The notes: generated by a model not told the origin, from the letters alone. Numbered from the stretch's first letter, positions 1 to 8,260 are shown. The stretch: 33,322 nucleotides of DNA from Pseudomonadota bacterium (GCA_947505245.1 CANNIZ010000053.1:1-33322), one strand, 5' to 3'. Program-made: numbers and translations.

Positions 1-700
1 CGCGCAGGGTGGAGAGCGGGGCCTCGTCGCCGAACACCTCGCGAAGGTCCGGGTGGTTGACGAGCCGCTCCTGCACGATCAGCTCGTCCTTCCACTCGAT
101 GCCTGCGAGCGCCGTCGCGTCCTTGATCTCCACGCCATAGCCGAGGTCGAGCTCGGGATCCTTGACGATGTACCGGCCCCCTCGCGCGATCGCGTCCGCC
201 GCCGAAAACGTGGGTGGGATCGCGAACCCGTGCGCGGTGCAGACCTTGAGGAACGTGCGCTTGTCGTCCACGAAAAACCAAGGCGCCCGCGTTTTGTCCC
301 ACGTGAACGCGTAGTACATGCCGATCGCGTAGTCGGGTCGGCTCCACGCGATCTCGGCGTCCGTGTCCGTGCCGTCGGGGTGGGCGAGGGCGAGCTCAGG
401 GCGGAACAACGCTGCCCGCAGGAACTTCCGACCGCGCCCCGGCCGCAGCGCCCGAACCGCGGCGACGAACGGCCAGAACAGAAGAAACTGAAGGTAGAAC
501 CATCGGAGCGGGAGGAGCCACCGCCCGACACGCCCGAACGACGCCCCGTACGCGTCCGCGAACGAGCGCCCGTCGTACCGCTTCGGCCGCGACCACTGGC
601 GGAACGGCACACAGAGCGCCCACACGGGAACCTCGTCCACCGTCACGGGGCGGTCGCCCCGAAGCGCGAACCGAGCCACCCGCGCCCAATACGTCAGCAC
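1..700 (-). CDS. Sugar-transfer-associated ATP-grasp-like protein (3' end beyond window)
   Basis: 233 codons are visible from a GTG at 700; the gene runs off the left edge. Residues 1-100 contain a hydrophobic, aromatic-rich stretch (about 56-84). An ATP-grasp-like segment follows: DDKRTFLKVC (145-154), GGRYIVKDPE (174-183) with a likely nucleotide-binding Lys180, and LIVQERLVNHPDL (207-219). The last motif resembles the ATP-grasp family linked to sugar-transfer and polysaccharide genes, which is why I prefer that assignment; reaction and substrate are unknown. The start lies 3 bases after the kinase stop codon and in the same reading frame (TGA-GCC-GTG), so the two genes are almost certainly cotranscribed. 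The visible upstream SD is weak. Other ATP-grasp ligase families are possible because the catalytic C-terminal part is missing. Confidence 0.62.
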   Translation of the reverse strand, partial: MLTYWARVARFALRGDRPVTVDEVPVWALCVPFRQWSRPKRYDGRSFADAYGASFGRVGRWLLPLRWFYLQFLLFWPFVAAVRALRPGRGRKFLRAALFRPELALAHPDGTDTDAEIAWSRPDYAIGMYYAFTWDKTRAPWFFVDDKRTFLKVCTAHGFAIPPTFSAADAIARGGRYIVKDPELDLGYGVEIKDATALAGIEWKDELIVQERLVNHPDLREVFGDEAPLSTLR

Positions 701-703
701 GGC

Positions 704-2299
704 TCAACCTGAATAGGCGTACACCAGCACGATCGCGAGGAACAGCACCGCCAGGGCACCGACGACCCACGCCACCACGGGAACACCGCCAGCAGGCTTG
801 ACAGCCCCGGGCCGAACCTCCATCGCGTTCGTTATCGTCGGGTCTTCCGAAGGTTTGGCGACGTCAGGCTTCGGAAGCGACGGGCGCTCCATCGAAGGCG
901 CGGTGTCGAGTTGAGACGGCCGCGCCGTCTTGGCGGCACCGACGAGCGACTCAGGCGGCGCGAACTCCGGGATTGTGACGACGTCCGTACGCGGCTTGCG
1001 CTTCTGCTGCGCCCGCGGCGCCTCGGCTGGCGTCGCTGCGCGCTCGGAGGCAGGTGGCTCCGTCGCGACGTCGGCCAACAACGCAGCCGCAGAAGAACTA
1101 TCAGCCGCAGACGAACTATTGAGGCGCTCCGTGGGCACCGGCGCCGGCGTCGACGCGTCTTCCCCCCAAAGGTTGGCTCCGACACGATCGGGAGTGAGGC
1201 GCGCCGTCGGAGCGTCTTCTTCGTCCGAAAGATCGATCTTTGACCCCCACAAGGGGTTTTTTGACGGATCGGCATCCTTCATCGGTTGCTCCAGCACGGG
1301 CGGGGCCGGCGGGTCCATCGGTAACGTAGGTTCAGACGAGGCTCCTGATCTATCCTGAATTGCGCCCGCCTTCATCTTCGGACGTTCCTCGATGAGTTCG
1401 GTTGCAAGTTCCGCCGCCAGATCCTCAAGATCGAGCTTGACCCCGCGCTCGTCCAGGATCTTGCGGACCGCCAGCGCGAGTTCGCGACAGCTCGCGAACC
1501 GGTCTGCAGGCTTCACCGCACACGCGCGTTGCACGATCGCGATGATCGACTCGGGTTGATCGACGAGCAGCGCGAGCGGGATCGGCTTGACGACACGCTC
1601 GGAAGCCTCTTGCACCGTGCGCGCGTCCGACACGTGCCGCCCGGTCAGCAGGAAGTGCAGTATCAACCCGAGCGCGTAGATGTCCGAGCGCTTCTCGAGG
1701 TGATCGACCCCGTACATGTGCTCGGGGGATGCGTACCGGGGCGACGCGACCACCGCCACCTGCCCGTCGATCGTCACGGGATGGGCGATCAGCGCGACGG
1801 TACCGAAGTCTGTCACCAGCGGCACCCACTTGTTGGGGTCGCGGAAATCGCCCGAAAGCAGGACGTTTTCGGGCTTGAGATCGCCGTGGACGATGCTCTT
1901 GGTGTGCGCGTACTCCACGCCCTGCAAGATGCACAGGAACACCTGCAACGCGCCGACGAGCGGCACCCCCGTCGCAAATTCCCGCGTGACCACCTTGAGC
2001 AGCGTCTGCCCGCCGAACACGAGATCGATGACCAGCGCGACCCGACCCCCATCTTCCACAAGCTCGCGCGCCGAGAGCAGGTGCGGGTGCTTGAGCTGGG
2101 TACCGACGAGGCCCTCGATGTCGAAGCGGCGTCGCCACCCGGCGTCCGCGTGCAGATCCGCGTGCAGCACCTTCATGGCTACGGCGGTGCCGTACACGGC
2201 GTGGCGCGCCGCATACACCTGGCCCATTCCGCCTGCAGCGATGAAGCCCTCGATGCGGTAGCTACCGAACGCCGCACCAGGCTCGAGGTTCGACTTCAC
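704..2299 (-). CDS. Membrane-anchored Ser/Thr protein kinase (PknB/Hanks type)
   Basis: 531 residues from a GTG start with SD GGAG 6 bases upstream. Kinase domain about residues 10-275: glycine-rich loop AAGGMGQVYAAR (21-32), ATP-binding Lys43, helix-C Glu near 62, catalytic loop HGDLKPENVLL (138-148), DFG (164-166) and SPE (191-193) in place of APE. The catalytic loop reads HGD rather than HRD, so this is a non-RD kinase and may not depend on activation-loop phosphorylation. A Pro/Ala/Glu-rich linker (about 310-500) leads to one C-terminal membrane helix (about 506-529), leaving almost nothing outside. The kinase should therefore sense through the cytoplasmic linker or partners rather than an extracytoplasmic domain. 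It is divergent from a PP2C phosphatase, its likely antagonist, and cotranscribed with the ATP-grasp gene. Confidence 0.93.
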   Translation of the reverse strand: MKSNLEPGAAFGSYRIEGFIAAGGMGQVYAARHAVYGTAVAMKVLHADLHADAGWRRRFDIEGLVGTQLKHPHLLSARELVEDGGRVALVIDLVFGGQTLLKVVTREFATGVPLVGALQVFLCILQGVEYAHTKSIVHGDLKPENVLLSGDFRDPNKWVPLVTDFGTVALIAHPVTIDGQVAVVASPRYASPEHMYGVDHLEKRSDIYALGLILHFLLTGRHVSDARTVQEASERVVKPIPLALLVDQPESIIAIVQRACAVKPADRFASCRELALAVRKILDERGVKLDLEDLAAELATELIEERPKMKAGAIQDRSGASSEPTLPMDPPAPPVLEQPMKDADPSKNPLWGSKIDLSDEEDAPTARLTPDRVGANLWGEDASTPAPVPTERLNSSSAADSSSAAALLADVATEPPASERAATPAEAPRAQQKRKPRTDVVTIPEFAPPESLVGAAKTARPSQLDTAPSMERPSLPKPDVAKPSEDPTITNAMEVRPGAVKPAGGVPVVAWVVGALAVLFLAIVLVYAYSG

Positions 2300-2411
2300 C
2301 GCTGACTCCGCTCCCGTGACATGGACCCCACGCTACCACGCGGCGGGCCGCGAGGACGCGACGACCCGTGGTATCGTCGCGCCTCCGTTCGCCCCACCCT
2401 AAGGGAATCTG
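2300..2411. promoter_or_regulatory. Divergent kinase/phosphatase intergenic region with 7-bp inverted repeat
   Basis: This 112-base gap must hold the promoters of both divergent genes. A 7-bp inverted repeat TACCACG (2334-2340) / CGTGGTA (2367-2373) has arm starts 33 bases apart, about three helical turns, as expected for an operator bound by a dimer. No convincing -35/-10 pair is visible. The phosphatase SD is AGGGA, ending 6 bases before its ATG. The regulatory role is inferred. Confidence 0.35.
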
Positions 2412-3611
2412 ATGCTGAAATTCCACGCGCGCACCGACGTAGGCCTCAAGCGCAAGCACAACGAAGACTCCCTCCTCGCGCTCGAGGAGTACGGGCTGTT
2501 CGTCGTGGCAGACGGGGTCGGCGGTCGCAAGGCAGGTGAGCTCGCGAGCGCCATCACGATGGACACGTTCCAGAAGTTCGCGCCGTCGATCAAGGCGGCC
2601 ACGGAGGCGTTCGCGGCCGACGCCTCGCGCGAGACGCGAAACGCGGTGCTGTCGCTGATCGACAAGGCCGCGAACTTCGCGAGCAAGCGCGTGTACGAGG
2701 CGGCCCAGAACACCGGCCGCCAGGGCATGACCACCACGCTCGTCGTCATCGCCGTGGGCGGCGGCGCCGCGTTCGTCGGCCACGTCGGCGACTCCCGCGG
2801 GTACCTCGTGCGCGACGGTCAGCTGCGCCAGCTCACCGAAGATCACTCGATGATCAACGAGCTGATCCGCACCGGAGCGCTGCAGCCCGAGGAAGCCGAA
2901 AAGTCGCAGTACCGCAACGTCATCACGCGCGCCGTCGGCCTGTACCCGTCGGTAAAGGTGGACACGCTCCACCTCGATCTCGTCGATGGCGACCGGATGA
3001 TCCTCTGCTCGGACGGCCTCCACGACCTGATGAAGCCCGCGACGCTGCTCAAGCTCGCGCAGATCCCCAACCTGGTGCAGTCCGTAGATGCGCTCGTCCA
3101 GGCCGCCCTCGACGGCGGCGGACGCGACAACATCACCTGCGTGATGGTGGAGCCCGAGGCAACGCTCGAAGCCGAGGCCGTCGGCGCCCGCGCGCGCGCG
3201 ATGGAGAACCTGTTCCTGTTCCGCGAATTGCCGTTCCAGGCGCGCCAGCGCGTCGGTCGCATCGTCAACGAGGTGTTCACCACCCCGAACCAGACGATCG
3301 TCTCGCGCGGCGAGATCGGCGAGTCCATGTACGTGGTCGTTCAGGGGCAGATGTCCGTGCAGGTGGACGGCACGGAGATCGCCACCTTGAAGGAGGGCGA
3401 CCACTTCGGCGAGCTCTCGCTGATCGAAGGTGAGCCGCGGTCCGCCGACGTCGTCGCGAAGGGCTTCGGTCACCTACTGTGCGTCGAACGGGAAGCGTTC
3501 CGCGAGTTCTGCGTCATGGAGCCCACGCTCGGCAACATGATGTTGTGGAAGCTCGTCGCCACGCTTGGGCAGCGCCTCCGGTCGAGCAACGAGAAGATCG
3601 CCCGGGGTTGA
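2412..3611 (+). CDS. PP2C-type Ser/Thr phosphatase fused to a cyclic-nucleotide-binding domain
   Basis: 399 residues, ATG start with a good SD. The N-terminal PP2C domain (about 1-250) has the metal-binding signatures KHNEDSLL (15-22), VVADGVGG (31-38), a VGDSR motif, LCSDGLHDLM and GGRDNITCV, in family order and at family length (Stp/PrpC type). The C-terminal part (about 265-395) is a cNMP-binding beta-roll with EIGESMYVVVQGQ and a phosphate-binding cassette GELSLIEGEPRSAD that keeps the Glu and Arg used to bind the cyclic phosphate and ribose. The expected reaction is metal-dependent dephosphorylation of phospho-Ser/Thr proteins, with activity or partner choice controlled by cAMP or cGMP. 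No signal peptide or membrane segment, so cytoplasmic. Divergent from the kinase at 704-2299, its likely opposing enzyme. The ligand and the direction of regulation are inferred. Confidence 0.93.
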   Translation: MLKFHARTDVGLKRKHNEDSLLALEEYGLFVVADGVGGRKAGELASAITMDTFQKFAPSIKAATEAFAADASRETRNAVLSLIDKAANFASKRVYEAAQNTGRQGMTTTLVVIAVGGGAAFVGHVGDSRGYLVRDGQLRQLTEDHSMINELIRTGALQPEEAEKSQYRNVITRAVGLYPSVKVDTLHLDLVDGDRMILCSDGLHDLMKPATLLKLAQIPNLVQSVDALVQAALDGGGRDNITCVMVEPEATLEAEAVGARARAMENLFLFRELPFQARQRVGRIVNEVFTTPNQTIVSRGEIGESMYVVVQGQMSVQVDGTEIATLKEGDHFGELSLIEGEPRSADVVAKGFGHLLCVEREAFREFCVMEPTLGNMMLWKLVATLGQRLRSSNEKIARG

Positions 3612-3654
3612 TTCCCGGCCGCTGCGCGGCCTCCCCACCCCAGCCCCCAAACCC

Positions 3655-3673
3655 CCTTCCCCGAGTGGGAAGG
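3655..3673 (+). terminator. Possible terminator hairpin after the PP2C gene
   Basis: CCTTCCC (3655-3661), loop CGAGT, GGGAAGG (3667-3673): a perfect 7-bp stem 44 bases after the stop codon, followed by GCGGCTTTCT. The T-run is short, so intrinsic termination would be weak. A second GC hairpin, GGCCGC-TGC-GCGGCC, lies upstream at 3617-3631. Confidence 0.35.
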
Positions 3674-3720
3674 CGGCTTTCTCGTCTTGTTCGACGGGCT
3701 GGCTTCCGGTGGTCATCGGA

Positions 3721-4099
3721 GCGTCGTCGGACCTGCCGCGCGCCCAACCGTCGTGGAGCCCCGGACGCGGCTTGAGCGCTTGGCGTCCTCGCATTCCGCG
3801 CGGGTTCGCTGAGGGCAAGACGGGGCGCGGCTTTGCGATTGGACGGCGAACCCGTGCGGCCTGCGAGGGTTGAATTTTCGGCCCTGCTTTCGGGCCGCTC
3901 TTCCATGACGGTGGGGAGAACGGCCCCCAAGGTGGGGCTCGAAAAATTGGCCTTCGCGCGAGGCGTGGGTTCGCCGCCCTTCCACGCGCCCGGAACCGTC
4001 ACAAACGCAAGCGAACCCATGCCGAGTGCGAAGGTGCCAAGCGCTCAAGCCGCGTTCGGGGAGCGAAGACAGCTTGGCGCGCGGCAGGCGCGAAAACGC
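3721..4099. repeat. Long imperfect palindrome filling the convergent gap 3612-4113
   Basis: Position i pairs with 7820-i, without gaps, over about 160 bases per arm. My hand count gives about 107 of 160 matches, and 71 of 90 in the outer 90. Clear paired blocks are 3732-3744 with 4076-4088, 3765-3784 with 4036-4055, 3802-3809 with 4011-4018, 3845-3853 with 3967-3975, and 3875-3880 with 3940-3945. The centre is near 3910, with small indels close to it. The gap separates two convergent genes and holds no supportable protein gene. This could be a giant RNA hairpin acting as a terminator or ncRNA, or two diverged inverted copies of a mobile repeat. Which it is cannot be told from one copy. Confidence 0.8.
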
Positions 4100-4113
4100 C
4101 CCGCAAACGCAGC

Positions 4114-5367
4114 CTACCGACGAGACCAGTCCAAAACAAGCGTCGCCAGCACCTGCTTGAGCGTGCCGTCGTCCTTGTCCTTCACGCCGTCCCAGCGGAT
4201 CGCGCGGCTGCCGCGCTGGATGACGACCTGATCCCCCTGCACGGCGAACAGCTCGCCCGACGTGTCCTTCGGCGCGCGGCCGGTGACCGCCTCGCAGATC
4301 GCGGCCACGTCACCTGGACGGCCCGGCGCGAGCCCCTTGTCGCCGTCGACGCACGTGCCGGTGATGACGGGGTACCGATGCAGCGCGAGGATCTCGGCGA
4401 CCGGGAGGCCTTGGCTGATCGCGAGGACCTTGGCACCCTTCTCGAGGTTCGGCCAACCGAACAGGGCGTACGCGCGACCGTCCGGGAGCGTGAGCGTGCC
4501 GCGCGCGCCGCTCGTGTGAAGCACGTCGATGATCGGCGCCACCTTCTCGAGGTCTTCGGGGATCTCGTGGTACGTGCCCTTTTCGACCTGGCCGTTCAGC
4601 TCATAGACCGCGCGCAGCCAGCCTACGGGGAGGTCCGCGCCCTCCGCCCCGGCGACGGCAGCGTCCGGCTTCGTCGCGTTCTGCGACGCGTCCACGGTCA
4701 TGGCGAGGCGACCGAGGCGGCCCAGCGTTCCCGAGGGGGCGGGCAGCGAGGGCTTCGGCGGCGCGGCCTTCTCAGCGGGGGCCTCGTGGGCCTTGGCGGA
4801 CGGCTTCGCGGGCTTGGCGGGCGCGGGCCGAGCGGACGCACCGGGCGCCGGAGGGGCGTCGGGCGTTCCCTCCTTGTTCAGCTCGCGCACCAGGTGGGAA
4901 AGCTCGGGCAACACGAGCTTCTCGAGGCCGAGACGGCAGGCATCCGGAGACCCGGGAAGCGAGAAAACCAGCAGCGGACCCACGAGCCCGGCGCTCGCGC
5001 GCGTGAGCATCGCGACGGCGCCAAGTTGCTGGAACGTGAGCGCGCGAAACAGCTCGCCAAAGCCCGGCAGCTCGCGACTGAACAGCGGCGCGAGCGCCTG
5101 CGGCGTGACGTCGTGCAGCGACACGCCCGTGCCGCCGGTCAACACGACGACCTGCGTCGTACCGTCGCCGGCGAGGCCATGGACGAGGGTGCGGATCGCA
5201 TCGACGTCGTCACCGACGATCGTTCGATCGAGCACCTGGTGACCGGCCTCGGTCAACAACGACGCGACGAGTGCGCCCGAAGCGTCGTTTGCGAGCGTAC
5301 GCGAACTTGAAACCGTCACGACCCACGCGTTGACGGGCCGCACGGGAGAATGATGATCGTGACTCAT
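4114..5367 (-). CDS. moaB: MoaB/MogA-type molybdopterin-biosynthesis protein with long C-terminal extension
   Basis: 417 residues; the start is set by SD GGAGG ending 5 bases before the ATG. Residues 12-165 are a MoaB/MogA fold: VTVSSSRT (18-25), VGDD (51-54), VVLTGGTGVSLHDVTPQA (74-91), LVFSLPGSP (133-141). In the family this domain adenylylates molybdopterin or binds it during cofactor synthesis; the usual Arg of the RD-x-TP motif is His here. A Pro/Ala/Lys linker (about 168-215) joins a C-terminal region (about 245-417) that I do not recognise. It contains GTYHEIPEDLEKVAPIID, TLTLPDGRAYALFGWPNLEKG and VAAICEAVTGRAPKDTSG. MoaB homologues usually end near residue 170. No other molybdenum gene is nearby, so the cofactor role is family-based only. 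Confidence 0.8.
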   Translation of the reverse strand: MSHDHHSPVRPVNAWVVTVSSSRTLANDASGALVASLLTEAGHQVLDRTIVGDDVDAIRTLVHGLAGDGTTQVVVLTGGTGVSLHDVTPQALAPLFSRELPGFGELFRALTFQQLGAVAMLTRASAGLVGPLLVFSLPGSPDACRLGLEKLVLPELSHLVRELNKEGTPDAPPAPGASARPAPAKPAKPSAKAHEAPAEKAAPPKPSLPAPSGTLGRLGRLAMTVDASQNATKPDAAVAGAEGADLPVGWLRAVYELNGQVEKGTYHEIPEDLEKVAPIIDVLHTSGARGTLTLPDGRAYALFGWPNLEKGAKVLAISQGLPVAEILALHRYPVITGTCVDGDKGLAPGRPGDVAAICEAVTGRAPKDTSGELFAVQGDQVVIQRGSRAIRWDGVKDKDDGTLKQVLATLVLDWSRR

Positions 5368-5445
5368 GGAACCTCCGAGACGCCCGGATCCAAGACCCTG
5401 GGACGACGAAACGCAAGCCCTCCCCGAACATGGTAAAACGCACGC

Positions 5446-5835
5446 ATGAACAAGCGCGTCGTCATCGTCATCGGAGCCGGACTCACGTTCGGGTGCACAC
5501 CCAAGGACACCGTCCTCTACAACCCGGGGCCGCCGGTAGAGATGATGCCCGAGGAGACCCCTCCGCCGACCAACCCTCCGCCCGCGCTCCCGACCTGGGA
5601 CGACGTGAAGTCCACGCACCCCGAGGGGGCGACCAACCCGCCGCACCCGATCTTGATCGTGAGCCCCGAGGGCGCGCGCTGCTTCAAGCAGTACGTCGGC
5701 GGCATGATTCAGGGGCCTCCCGACCACGTGCAGGCGTGTGGCGCCGACGAGTGCGGCACGGAGATCCAGTGCCCCCAGCCGCGCGCGGCCGACCTGCTCG
5801 CCGCGTCCAAGGGCGACGCCCCCGCCCCGAAGTAG
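5446..5835 (+). CDS. Small proline-rich putative lipoprotein
   Basis: 129 residues. The N-terminus MNKRVVIVIGAGLTFGC has basic residues, a hydrophobic core and a lipobox-like LTFGC with the acceptor at Cys17, so an exported lipoprotein is likely. A Pro-rich stretch follows (PGPPVEMMPEETPPPTNPPP, 27-46). The C-terminal half carries three more cysteines (about 78, 97 and 103), two of them in CGADECGTEIQCPQ together with a fourth, which suggests disulfides. I recognise no family. The stop codon abuts the ATG of the ferritin-like gene (TAGATG), so the two are cotranscribed and probably translationally coupled. No convincing SD precedes the ATG. The gene is divergent from moaB, 78 bases away. Confidence 0.7.
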   Translation: MNKRVVIVIGAGLTFGCTPKDTVLYNPGPPVEMMPEETPPPTNPPPALPTWDDVKSTHPEGATNPPHPILIVSPEGARCFKQYVGGMIQGPPDHVQACGADECGTEIQCPQPRAADLLAASKGDAPAPK

Positions 5836-6513
5836 ATGTCGTCCGCGCGGGCCCACGCCGAATGGAAGAACAGGGTCACGGCCGAGTACAGCTCCGCCGC
5901 CGTCACCGCGCAGGTGCTTCACGCGCTGATCCAATGCGGCATGCCCGACGCGTTGTGTCGAACCGCCATTCGGATCGTCGGTGATGAGCTCGACCACGCG
6001 CAGCTCTCGCACGACACGCTCCTGGCGCTCGGCGGGGAAGACACGCCCGCCGTGCTGGATGCGAACGCGCTCGCGCTCCGCGCCGATCAGGGTCCGTTCG
6101 CTTTCCTCGTCGACACGATCGGTCGCAGCTTCATGCTCGGCGAGACGTTCGCCGTACCGCTGTTCGCCGCGATGCGCGAAGGAACCACGCATCCGGTCGC
6201 GCGCGCGACGCTCGATCGCGTGCTCCGCGACGAGGCCGTCCACCGCGCGTTCGGCTGGGACGCGCTGGATGCGCTGATCGAACACGACCCGGACGGCGTT
6301 CGCGCGCGGATCACGGCCGCGCTTCCAGGCTGGTTGCGGGGCTTTCGCGACGGCTACGGCACGCTAAGGCCGCAAGACCCGCTCACGGAAGAAGAGCGCG
6401 CCGCCGGGCTGCTCCCGATCGAGCGCTACGTCGCGGTACACCACGGGTGCCTCGCGACGGAGATCGGCCCGTGGCTGGCGCGCCGAGGGATTCAGGCGCC
6501 GCCGCTCAGTTGA
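5836..6513 (+). CDS. Ferritin-like (diiron four-helix) protein
   Basis: 225 residues beginning directly after the upstream stop codon. The spacing of candidate metal ligands fits a ferritin-like bundle: Glu17, Glu51-x2-His54 (GDELDHAQLSHD), Glu103 (SFMLGETFAVPLF) and Glu133-x2-His136 (RVLRDEAVHRAFGW). Two E-x2-H motifs, each paired with an isolated Glu, are the hallmark of carboxylate-bridged diiron sites in ferritins, rubrerythrins and related oxidases. No signal peptide, so probably cytoplasmic even though its partner gene looks like a lipoprotein. Iron storage, oxygenation and peroxide reduction are all possible; the sequence does not decide. The last 8 bases overlap the end of the convergent lipoprotein gene. 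Confidence 0.75.
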   Translation: MSSARAHAEWKNRVTAEYSSAAVTAQVLHALIQCGMPDALCRTAIRIVGDELDHAQLSHDTLLALGGEDTPAVLDANALALRADQGPFAFLVDTIGRSFMLGETFAVPLFAAMREGTTHPVARATLDRVLRDEAVHRAFGWDALDALIEHDPDGVRARITAALPGWLRGFRDGYGTLRPQDPLTEEERAAGLLPIERYVAVHHGCLATEIGPWLARRGIQAPPLS

Positions 6514-8260
6514 CGACGCAGCCCGTGTTCGAGCACACGATGTTCCCGTCCAGCCCACTCGTGGCGCCGGCCTCAGTACGAACGTCTTCCACGAGGTTCA
6601 GGCCGATGATAGAACCCGCGCTCGTCAGCGTGCTGCCCGCCATGGAGACACCCCCGCCCTGCCCCGTAGGCGCGATGGTGTTGTACTGGATGCGGTTGTT
6701 GGCGCCCGAAAACGTGGTGGTGTCCAGCCGCAAACCGCCCGCCCGCGCCGCGTCATTGGCGCGGTAGCTCGAGTCCGTGGACGCCACGACCGACTGAATC
6801 GCATACAGGCCACCCCCGGTGTCCGCCGCGACGTTGCCGGTAAGCGTGGCACCGGTGATCTCCGCGGACGACGAGGCGAGGTAGATACCGGCGCCGAACA
6901 TGCCCATGTTCAGCTCCAACGTCGTGTCGGTGATCACCAGCGAACCCGCCGCGTAGATACCGCCGCCCTGGTTGGTCACGAGGCCGCCGTTGATAAAGCC
7001 GCCTTCGATCACCGCCGTTGCCGCCGCGCCGACGTAGAGGTTCCCGCCGTTGTTCGCAGAGCCGCCCTGGAGCGTGACATCGCGGAGCAGCAACGTTCCG
7101 AGCGGCGCATACACATTGCCGCCGTACCGCACCGTGCTCACCGTGGTGGCCGTGCCGTTGAGGAATACGAGGTCGCTCGCCTGGACGTCCGACGTGGCCG
7201 CGGTGAGTTCGAGGCCCGACCCGGCGCCGGGAGCGATGGTCGCGGCGCCATAGCCGGTGAACACCGCCGGACCGGCAGCCTTCAGGCGCACGTGCCACGC
7301 GCCGCCACAGATGGCGACGCTGGCGCCGTCCGGGGCAGCGTACACAACCGGCACGACCACGGTGCCCGCGGCCCAGGCCGCGGAAAGATCGACGGTGGCG
7401 TTCTCGGTCACGCGGCCGTCGTCGTTCACCCAGGTGAGCGCGTCGCAGTCGTCCTGCACGCCGTCGCAGATCTCGAGCGCGCCCGGGTACACCTCCGGCC
7501 GAGTGTCGTCACAATCGTTCGAGAGTTCAGGGTGGTCGCACATCAGCCCGGTGCCTGCGTTCCCAGCGTACCCATCACCGTCGCCGTCGTAGCTTCCCTT
7601 GGTCTGACCTGACGCGTCGGGATCCTCGTCATCCGCGAGGCCGTTACAATTCTCGTCCACGTTCTGGCTGTCACAACGCTCAGGCATTGCGGGGCCTATG
7701 AACGCGTTGCTGTCATCGCAGTCGCCGGACTGCGGTGGATCACAAGCGAGCGCGGTACCGACGTTCCCGGCCCAGGTATCGCCGTCCAGGTCGGCCGGGC
7801 CCTTGGTCTGTCCTGTGGCGGAATCGTCCGCGTCGTCCGCTGCACCGTCGCAGTCCTCGTCGACGTCGAGCGCGTCGCACACCTCGAGCGCGCCTGGGGA
7901 GACGGAAGCGTTCGTGTCGTCACAATCCCCCTGGTTCGTGGGGGGATCGCAGGCCAGCGCCTCACCCGCCAGCGCTCCGTAGCCGTCCCCGTCGGCGTCC
8001 ACAGCGCCTTTCGTCTGGCCCGTCGCAGAGGTGTCAGCGTCGTCCGCCGTGCCGTCGCAGTCCTCGTCGACATCGTCCGCGTCGCACACCTCCTGCGCGT
8101 CGGGCGAGACTGCTGCATCCGCATCGTCGCAGTCGACGTCGGACGCGAACCCGTCGCCGTCTGCATCCACGAACTCGGTATCGGAGGTGTCCACACCATC
8201 GGTGTCACCCTCCTTGCGACACGCCAACGCGAACACGAGCACCCACGAGATCCTGGACAT
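6506..8260 (-). CDS. Lipoprotein with MopE-type metal-binding repeats and a beta-helix domain
   Basis: 584 residues from an ATG 4 bases after a strong GGAGG. MSRISWVLVFALAC is a signal peptide with lipobox ALAC (lipid on Cys14). Four Asp/Cys-rich repeats follow (about 31-75, 87-145, 157-212, 224-273), each with a DxDGDGxxG-type calcium loop, a GDCDD motif and a CD-x6-DCDG motif. They match the putative metal-binding repeat of MopE and many myxobacterial surface proteins. Three repeats are introduced by GQTKG. Residues about 285-584 are Gly/Asn/Thr-rich with rungs such as TNQGGGIYAAGSLVITDTTL, typical of a right-handed parallel beta-helix. A surface-exposed, calcium-stabilised lipoprotein is expected; ligand and role are unknown. 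It follows purB by 43 bases on the same strand. Confidence 0.9.
   Translation of the reverse strand: MSRISWVLVFALACRKEGDTDGVDTSDTEFVDADGDGFASDVDCDDADAAVSPDAQEVCDADDVDEDCDGTADDADTSATGQTKGAVDADGDGYGALAGEALACDPPTNQGDCDDTNASVSPGALEVCDALDVDEDCDGAADDADDSATGQTKGPADLDGDTWAGNVGTALACDPPQSGDCDDSNAFIGPAMPERCDSQNVDENCNGLADDEDPDASGQTKGSYDGDGDGYAGNAGTGLMCDHPELSNDCDDTRPEVYPGALEICDGVQDDCDALTWVNDDGRVTENATVDLSAAWAAGTVVVPVVYAAPDGASVAICGGAWHVRLKAAGPAVFTGYGAATIAPGAGSGLELTAATSDVQASDLVFLNGTATTVSTVRYGGNVYAPLGTLLLRDVTLQGGSANNGGNLYVGAAATAVIEGGFINGGLVTNQGGGIYAAGSLVITDTTLELNMGMFGAGIYLASSSAEITGATLTGNVAADTGGGLYAIQSVVASTDSSYRANDAARAGGLRLDTTTFSGANNRIQYNTIAPTGQGGGVSMAGSTLTSAGSIIGLNLVEDVRTEAGATSGLDGNIVCSNTGCVVN

Noticed and set aside
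704..706. TGA as selenocysteine between kinase and ATP-grasp gene
   Set aside because: The kinase ends naturally after a C-terminal membrane helix, and no SECIS-like structure was noticed.
2262..3473. 403-codon open frame opposite the PP2C gene
   Set aside because: Complementary-frame artefact; the plus-strand protein has full PP2C and cNMP domains.
3514..4231. Open frames on both strands within the palindrome gap
   Set aside because: No SD, no domain, low-complexity Arg/Ser/Pro composition; the two strands look alike only because of the palindrome.
5368..6285. Upstream extension of the MoaB-type reading frame
   Set aside because: It is antisense to the ferritin-like and lipoprotein genes, has no family features, and the SD GGAGG marks the ATG at 5367.
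7600..8170. Repeated DNA resembling a tandem or CRISPR-like array
   Set aside because: The repeats are codons for MopE-type protein repeats with irregular length and no unique spacers.
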